A stretch of DNA of 35,207 nt from Novosphingobium guangzhouense (GTDB taxonomy: Bacteria > Pseudomonadota > Alphaproteobacteria > Sphingomonadales > Sphingomonadaceae): contig NZ_LYMM01000055.1 in NCBI RefSeq assembly GCF_002896965.1, positions 1 to 35,207 on the forward strand. The letters are read 5' to 3'. Below, in pieces: positions 30,910 to 35,207 of this stretch. Made by a program: the position numbers and the translations under genes. Under the pieces are notes generated by a model. It ran no database searches. It was given only the letters and a program-made list of their open reading frames with translations, and was not told the origin of the DNA. The number at the start of each line of letters is the position of its first letter. Positions within the stretch are counted from its first letter, which is position 1.

Positions 30910-31692
30910 TCAGCGGTTTCCGCTTCCCGGCTCGGCCATCTTGCGATGCTGCTGCGCCAGAACGGATTGTGGGACGATGCCGGCACCGGCGACCTGCAGC
31001 TTGTTGGACCAGCCGGACACGATGTGTCCCTTGCCCGCCATCAGCGCATCCCAGCCGTCGCGAGCGACTTTCGCAGGGTCTGCCTTGTCGTTTTGGCCCA
31101 GCTGCGTGTCGAGCATGTCTGCGCGCGCAAAGAATTCGGTCTCGGTTGCACCGGGCATCAGCGTGGTGAGGGTGACGCCGCCGATGTCCCTGAGTTCATT
31201 GCGCAGGGCTTCGGTGAAATTGTCGATGAAGGCCTTGGTCGCATTGTAGACGGCATTGAAGCTGCCGGGAATGTAGCCCGCGATGGACCCCGTCACGAGA
31301 ACCTTGCCCGAGCTGCGCGCGACCATCCTCGTCAGCACGCTTTGCAGGAGATAGACCGTCCCGGTGACATTGGTGTCGATCGAATGGCGCCAGGTCGCAA
31401 CCTCCTGCTGCAGGAAGGCTCCGCCCGTGCCGACGCCCGCATTGGCGCAAAGCACGTCGATCGCTCGCCCGCCGGTTGCGGCAAGCAGGCGATCGACGCC
31501 GTCCAGCGTCGAAAGGTCGGCTTCCACCGCCATGACGTTGACCCCGTGCAGGCTGAAATCGCGTGCGGCTGCCTCGATCAGCGCTTCGTCGGCGGCCACC
31601 AGCAGATCGTACCCGGCCCGCGCCGCGCAATGCGCGAGCTCGAAACCGATCCCGGTGGACGCGCCTGTGACGATGGCAAATTTGTCGGCCAT
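30910..31692 (-). CDS. Short-chain dehydrogenase/reductase
   Basis: The product has 260 residues. It is a classical SDR: cofactor motif TGASTGIG (9-16), NAG (84-86), catalytic Ser136 in VTGSIAGY, and Tyr149/Lys153 in VYNATKAF. The intact catalytic set predicts an NAD(P)-dependent oxidoreductase. Substrate unknown. It lies 11 bp after the Zn-dehydrogenase gene, so they are almost certainly co-transcribed. Confidence 0.92.
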   Translation of the reverse strand: MADKFAIVTGASTGIGFELAHCAARAGYDLLVAADEALIEAAARDFSLHGVNVMAVEADLSTLDGVDRLLAATGGRAIDVLCANAGVGTGGAFLQQEVATWRHSIDTNVTGTVYLLQSVLTRMVARSSGKVLVTGSIAGYIPGSFNAVYNATKAFIDNFTEALRNELRDIGGVTLTTLMPGATETEFFARADMLDTQLGQNDKADPAKVARDGWDALMAGKGHIVSGWSNKLQVAGAGIVPQSVLAQQHRKMAEPGSGNR

Positions 31693-31703
31693 GGGCGTTC
31701 TCC

Positions 31704-32894
31704 TCAGGCGGCGACGCGATCGAGGCCGGGCTTCAGCACGACCTTGGTCACGTCATTCTGGTGGTCGTGAAACATGCGATACCCGTCCGGCGCCTGTTCC
31801 AGCGGCAGGCGATGGCTGATGAGGAACGTGGTATCGATCTTGTCCTCGACGATGGCGTTGAGCAGGCCCGGCAGGTAATGCTGCACATGGGTCTGGCCGG
31901 TCTTGAGGGTCAGGCCTTTTTCCATGAACGCGCCAAGCGGGAACTTGTCGACGAAGCCGCCATAGACGGCGGGCATCGAGATACGGCCGCCCTTGCGGCA
32001 GGCGTGGATCGCTTGTCGTATGCTGTGCGTCCGGTCGGTCCCCGTGAAAGTCGAGACCTTGATCTGATCCCAGACGTTGTCCGCGAAAAACCCATGGGCT
32101 TCGAGGCCTACCGCATCGATGCAGGCGTCCGGGCCGATACCGCCCGTCATCTCGATCAGGGCTTCGTAGGTTCTGGTTTCCTCATAGTTGATCGTCTCCG
32201 CGCCGAACCGTCTCGCGAGTTCGAGGCGCCGCGGAAAATGGTCGATGGCGATGACGCGCTCTGCGCCCATCAGGAAGGCGGACTGGACGGCGAAAAGCCC
32301 GACCGGGCCGCATCCCCACACAACCACCGTGTCCCCCGGCTCGATCTCCGCATTCTCGGCCGCCTGCCAGCCCGTGGGAAGAATGTCGGAAAGGAACAGG
32401 ACCCGGTCATCGTCGATGCCGTCCGGGATGACGATAGGCCCCACGTCGGAGAACGGCACGCGCACGTACTCTGCCTGGCCGCCCGCGTAACCGCCGGTCA
32501 TGTGACTGTAGCCGAACAGGCCGGACATCGGCTGGCCGTAGAGTTCCTGGGCGATGTCCTGATTGTCCGCCGGATTGCCGTTGTCGCAGGCGGAATACTG
32601 GTGCTTGCCGCAATGATAGCAGCTCCCGCACGCGATGGTGAAGGGAACGACCACGCGCTGGCCTTTGCGCAGGGTCGATCCGGGACCTGTCTCGACGACC
32701 TCGCCCATGAATTCGTGACCGAGGATATCGCCTGCCTTCATCGTCGGGATGAAGCCGTCGTAGAGGTGAAGATCGGAGCCGCAGATCGCCGTGGACGTCA
32801 CCTTGATGATGGCATCGCGCGGATTGAGGATTTCCGGGTCATCCACGGTGTCGACCCGAACGTCGTGCTTGCCGTGCCAGGTGAGTGCACGCAT
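31704..32894 (-). CDS. Zinc-dependent alcohol/formaldehyde dehydrogenase
   Basis: The product has 396 residues. Catalytic zinc ligands are Cys38 (AICGSDLHLYDG), His60-Glu61 (LGHEFMGEV) and a later residue; structural zinc is held by Cys89, 92, 95 and 103 (CGSCYHCGKHQYSAC). The Rossmann motif is WGCGPVGLFA. The length and the TACGSDLH-like start place it with the glutathione-independent formaldehyde dehydrogenase-type MDR group; substrate specificity cannot be read from sequence. Its ATG shares a base with the stop of the SRPBCC gene (TGATG), so translation is coupled. Confidence 0.92.
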   Translation of the reverse strand: MRALTWHGKHDVRVDTVDDPEILNPRDAIIKVTSTAICGSDLHLYDGFIPTMKAGDILGHEFMGEVVETGPGSTLRKGQRVVVPFTIACGSCYHCGKHQYSACDNGNPADNQDIAQELYGQPMSGLFGYSHMTGGYAGGQAEYVRVPFSDVGPIVIPDGIDDDRVLFLSDILPTGWQAAENAEIEPGDTVVVWGCGPVGLFAVQSAFLMGAERVIAIDHFPRRLELARRFGAETINYEETRTYEALIEMTGGIGPDACIDAVGLEAHGFFADNVWDQIKVSTFTGTDRTHSIRQAIHACRKGGRISMPAVYGGFVDKFPLGAFMEKGLTLKTGQTHVQHYLPGLLNAIVEDKIDTTFLISHRLPLEQAPDGYRMFHDHQNDVTKVVLKPGLDRVAA

Positions 32895-33469
32895 CAGGCG
32901 ATCTCCTCTTCGCGTTGCTTGAGCGTGCGCGCCGCAGTGGCCACTTCGCCCGTTTCCATGAGTTGCTTGAAGCGCCTGAGGTCGCGGCGCGCCTGAATGC
33001 CGGGTTCGCGCTGGAACAGCTTGGCGATCAGTTTCCCGACAAATCCGGCGGGGGCTTTGTAGAAGATCGTCGCGGTGACGACCGTGCCTCTCTCGCCCGC
33101 GTCGCGAAATTCCACGCGCCCGCTGTTGGAAACGTCAGGGCTGTTCGTCGATGCCCAGGCGATCGCTTCGCCCGGAACGTCCTGAGTTATCTGCGCGTCC
33201 CATTCGACCGTCGTTTCGCCGGGGCCGGCCACGACCCAGTGCGACGTGCAATCATCGCGCACGTCGATACGCTTCACGTTCTCCATGAACTTCGCGAGGT
33301 TCGGAAAATCCCGCCAGAACCGATAGAGATCGTCCCGGCTGCGGTTGATCGTCACCGAACGGGCGATGAGGGTGTCGCCCTCGCCAGACAGGCCTTCGCG
33401 CGCCGCATTCTGCGTGGCGCTTGCGTGTTTGGCGGTGGCGGCTGGGGCATCGTCGCGAATGTCCGTCAT
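32894..33469 (-). CDS. SRPBCC family protein (cyclase/dehydrase type)
   Basis: The product has 191 residues. After a polar N-terminus (about 1-35) comes the START-like fold with SVTINRSRDDLYRFWRDFPN, then WVVAGPGETTVEWDAQIT, WASTNSPDVSNSGRVEFRD and TVVTATIFYKAPAGFVGKL. This is the polyketide-cyclase-type SRPBCC pattern. It probably binds a hydrophobic small ligand; no enzyme activity is established. It is first in a five-gene minus-strand operon. The upstream gap (33470-33758) shows no clear promoter. Confidence 0.88.
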   Translation of the reverse strand: MTDIRDDAPAATAKHASATQNAAREGLSGEGDTLIARSVTINRSRDDLYRFWRDFPNLAKFMENVKRIDVRDDCTSHWVVAGPGETTVEWDAQITQDVPGEAIAWASTNSPDVSNSGRVEFRDAGERGTVVTATIFYKAPAGFVGKLIAKLFQREPGIQARRDLRRFKQLMETGEVATAARTLKQREEEIA

Positions 33470-33758
33470 TGCGGGTCCTTATCCGGGAGGAGTACGCTGG
33501 CTGCATATCGGTCGCGGGCAGCCCGGGGCTTTCCAGCCCTAATCGGCATGGCGCTGGTGTCGTGGTGCTCGCCCGCTTGTGCCCTCATCAAGCCATCGGG
33601 CTCGGCCGCGTTCCCTGATGACGACCTGACGTTAACATGGATCAGTCGGTTAGATGCGGAGACGCCCCCGTGACTTGATCGAAGTTAGCGGACGCCCGCT
33701 CGCCGGGAACGGCAGAGGACGCCCATGCTTTTGCGTCGGCAAATGGAAAGGACTTGTC

Positions 33759-34013
33759 ATGACCAATGGGATCACGCCCGAGAATGGTGAGGAGGCCCGG
33801 CAGCGCGCCGGCGATGACCCGTATGAAACGTCTCGTGGCGGAATGGGGGACGCTCGCCCCGACGACGCCCACGACCCCCGCACGCGCGGCGGTCAGAAGC
33901 CTGAAAAAGTGGACGATCGCCCTGTCGTCGGCGAAGTCGACCCCGAGGACTATCCGGAAAGCGAACGGCGAGACGGGGATGTCGATCGCGCTCCCCGCCG
34001 ATCCGGCGAATAG
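33759..34013 (+). CDS. Small hydrophilic protein, hypothetical
   Basis: The product has 84 residues from the ATG at 33759, preceded by AAAGGA. It is rich in Asp, Glu, Arg and Gly with little hydrophobic content (MTNGITPENGEEARQRAGDD and further charged segments), and is probably disordered. I do not recognise a family. The context is like the other small stress-type genes in this block. Confidence 0.55.
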   Translation: MTNGITPENGEEARQRAGDDPYETSRGGMGDARPDDAHDPRTRGGQKPEKVDDRPVVGEVDPEDYPESERRDGDVDRAPRRSGE

Positions 34014-34056
34014 AAAGGCGGATGATCGGGACACGGGGAGGCTGAGGAGAGACATC

Positions 34057-34521
34057 ATGCAGGCGGATGATGACAGGCCAAACAACCGCGAGGTGGAAAA
34101 CGAGATGATCTGTCCTCCACCTCACGAAGGTATGCCGCCGCGCCCGGCCACGGAGCCCGCTCGTGCCGACCTTGACAGCGATCGGGACCGGGAACCCGGC
34201 GCCGGGGAAACGGCGAAAAACTGCGGCCTACAGCATGGACTGCACGCGCCGGAGGAGAAGACCGTGATCTTCTCCTTTCTCTTCCTGAACCGGGCTTCGG
34301 CACAAGCCTTTGCTGTCGCGATCGAGAACGAGCACGTCCGCGCGGAGATCGTTGAGCCGAAGGACGGGGCGGCGCCCTGCACAGTTCGGGTCGCGACACG
34401 TCTCATCGCCCACGCTCGACAAATCGCGGCAATGCAGAAGGACTTGCAGGGAACTGCCGAACTTCGAGAGGGGAGGTCAAACGGCTGGCACTTTCTTGAG
34501 ACGGGTCACAAGGAGGGCTAG
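34057..34521 (+). CDS. RraB-like protein with long disordered N-terminus
   Basis: The product has 154 residues from the ATG at 34057, chosen for its GAGGAGA ribosome binding site. The first 70 residues are polar and proline-rich. From about residue 70, IFSFLFLNRASAQAFAVAIE, then the segments VRAEIVEPKDG, VRVATRLIAHARQIAAM and GWHF resemble RraB, which in E. coli binds RNase E and slows RNA turnover. The match is from pattern only, so regulation of RNase E here is a guess. It is the last well-supported gene of the block. Confidence 0.55.
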   Translation: MQADDDRPNNREVENEMICPPPHEGMPPRPATEPARADLDSDRDREPGAGETAKNCGLQHGLHAPEEKTVIFSFLFLNRASAQAFAVAIENEHVRAEIVEPKDGAAPCTVRVATRLIAHARQIAAMQKDLQGTAELREGRSNGWHFLETGHKEG

Positions 34522-34790
34522 CGTGTGCCGCTCGCGTGGACGTGCATCGCGAGCCGTTCGGCACGCCTGTCGCGGCGACAGCCTTGCGCTCGAAGATCGC
34601 GAAACCCGGTAGCCTTCACAAGACTGGAGGTGGGCGGGAGACAGGAGCGAGATGTATCGTTCCGCATTATCGCGCCCGCTCTCGACACTGACGATCTCGG
34701 CTCTCTCCTTCAATCTCAGGCAGATTGTAGCCGTCGATCACGGCCAGGCATTTATGAAGGACGCGTGGCTGCCGGAGCGCCGGAAGGGGG

Positions 34791-35120
34791 CTAGAGAAGG
34801 AGGCAGGGCCCGAGGTCGATACACTCCCAGGCTTTTCGGAACGACTCCGTGTCCTGAGTGCTTGTCCTGTCGAAGATATGTCGGGCGATTGCGATGGCGC
34901 GAGCAGTGAAGGCCCAATCACCGGGCATTTCGATCCCTCCGGGCAGGAAAGCGGGGATGGTGCCCGCATTCACGCCGCTTCGGGGGACAACACCTTCTTT
35001 GCCATGACCGTGCTTGAATGTCCGATCGCATAACAGCCCGACGCTCAGGCCGATATTGCCGGACCGAATGCTTTCATGGGGCTGCGCTCGGCGATATCCG
35101 CGCGACTTTGCCGAGCGCAC
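34791..35120 (-). CDS. Hypothetical protein, 5' end uncertain
   Basis: The frame codes for 109 residues, of which about residues 20-109 look truly coding (GC-rich third positions; includes GVNAGTIPAFLPGGIEMPGD and then a helix AFTARAIAIARHIFDRT). I do not recognise the family. The first 15-20 codons run antisense to the dnaE2 fragment and are probably not original, so the gene may have lost its start in a rearrangement. The real start cannot be fixed. Confidence 0.4.
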   Translation of the reverse strand: MRSAKSRGYRRAQPHESIRSGNIGLSVGLLCDRTFKHGHGKEGVVPRSGVNAGTIPAFLPGGIEMPGDWAFTARAIAIARHIFDRTSTQDTESFRKAWECIDLGPCLLL

Positions 35121-35207
35121 CTTCCGCCAGCTCGAAGGCTTCGGTTCCTATGGCTTCCCGGAAAGCCACGCCGCGAGCTTCGCCAAGATCTCCTATGCCT
35201 CGAGCTG
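35104..35207 (+). pseudogene. dnaE2: Internal fragment of error-prone DNA polymerase DnaE2
   Basis: The frame reads DFAERTFRQLEGFGSYGFPE and then SHAASFAKISYASS, a highly conserved block deep in the C-terminal half of DnaE2/ImuC polymerases (normally about 1050 residues). Upstream of 35104 the frame has no DnaE2 similarity and the opposite strand carries another coding-like frame. The gene therefore lacks its 5' two thirds here, and its right part leaves the window. Either a recombination junction or an assembly join is likely. An intact gene elsewhere may exist. Confidence 0.65.

Noticed and set aside
29855..32996. Long plus-strand frames (29855-31249 and 31761-32996)
   Set aside because: They are antisense to the hydrolase, SDR and dehydrogenase genes, which have full catalytic motifs. 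Long antisense frames are usual in GC-rich DNA.
33580..33610. EcfG promoter for the SRPBCC operon (GGAAC on the minus strand)
   Set aside because: No CGTT lies at the required 16-17 nt spacing, so the match is only to half the promoter.
34652..34909. Plus-strand frame of 85 codons with an AGGAG-like site
   Set aside because: The translation after about 50 residues is low-complexity and overlaps the better coding-like minus-strand frame. Support is too thin to call it.
1..35207. CRISPR array or retron
   Set aside because: No regularly spaced direct repeats and no reverse transcriptase motif were seen.

Overview
The window looks like a chromosomal segment of a sphingomonad alphaproteobacterium (Novosphingobium-like). 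This rests on the core gene set (trpS, murJ, secB, a Tim44-domain protein, mltA and an Smr protein), on the alphaproteobacterial HWE-kinase and single-domain response regulators, and on an inverted copy of the CCCTGAAACAAGTTCAGGG-type intergenic repeat that I associate with sphingomonad genomes. No tRNA, rRNA or CRISPR array was found.

Positions 1 to about 10742 are an acquired defence-type island. Its left edge holds the start of an IS5-type transposase and several broken genes: a truncated conserved protein, a GIY-YIG-like gene with an in-frame TAA, and a truncated small gene. Next comes a Gabija-like pair, an OLD-family ATPase/TOPRIM nuclease of 771 aa and a UvrD-like helicase of 634 aa, joined by a 4-nt overlap. 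A less familiar cassette follows: a DUF6932-type nucleotidyltransferase-like protein, an XRE/ImmA-IrrE protein, a Beta (sce7725) family protein and, converging on it, an sce7726 protein with a PD-(D/E)xK-like motif. A clean promoter with an overlapping palindrome and an apparently leaderless start drives this cassette. The island ends with its own complete dUTPase gene, followed by hairpins and repeats, and then the 3' remnant of a second, host-type dut gene. The element therefore appears to have broken the host dut and to carry a replacement.

Positions 10743 to 19559 are core chromosome. They hold two tiny coupled membrane proteins, a DUF4136 lipoprotein, a MOSC protein, trpS, murJ and secB on the minus strand, and Tim44, mltA and Smr on the plus strand.

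Positions 19560 to 34521 are a regulatory and stress-adaptation block. It contains three Crp/Fnr paralogues, an HWE histidine kinase with two FAT GUY-like single-domain response regulators, a cysteine-rich copper-binding-type protein, several small hydrophilic proteins (DUF3175, DUF2171 and others), and a minus-strand operon running SRPBCC, Zn-alcohol dehydrogenase, SDR, alpha/beta hydrolase, then a Tat-signal SDR broken by an in-frame TAG. The last 600 bases are a patchwork that ends in an internal fragment of error-prone polymerase dnaE2, which joins unrelated sequence at its 5' side.

Best candidates for new biology are the nucleotidyltransferase/XRE-peptidase/Beta/nuclease cassette with its leaderless operator-promoter, and the dut-targeting, dut-carrying island junction.
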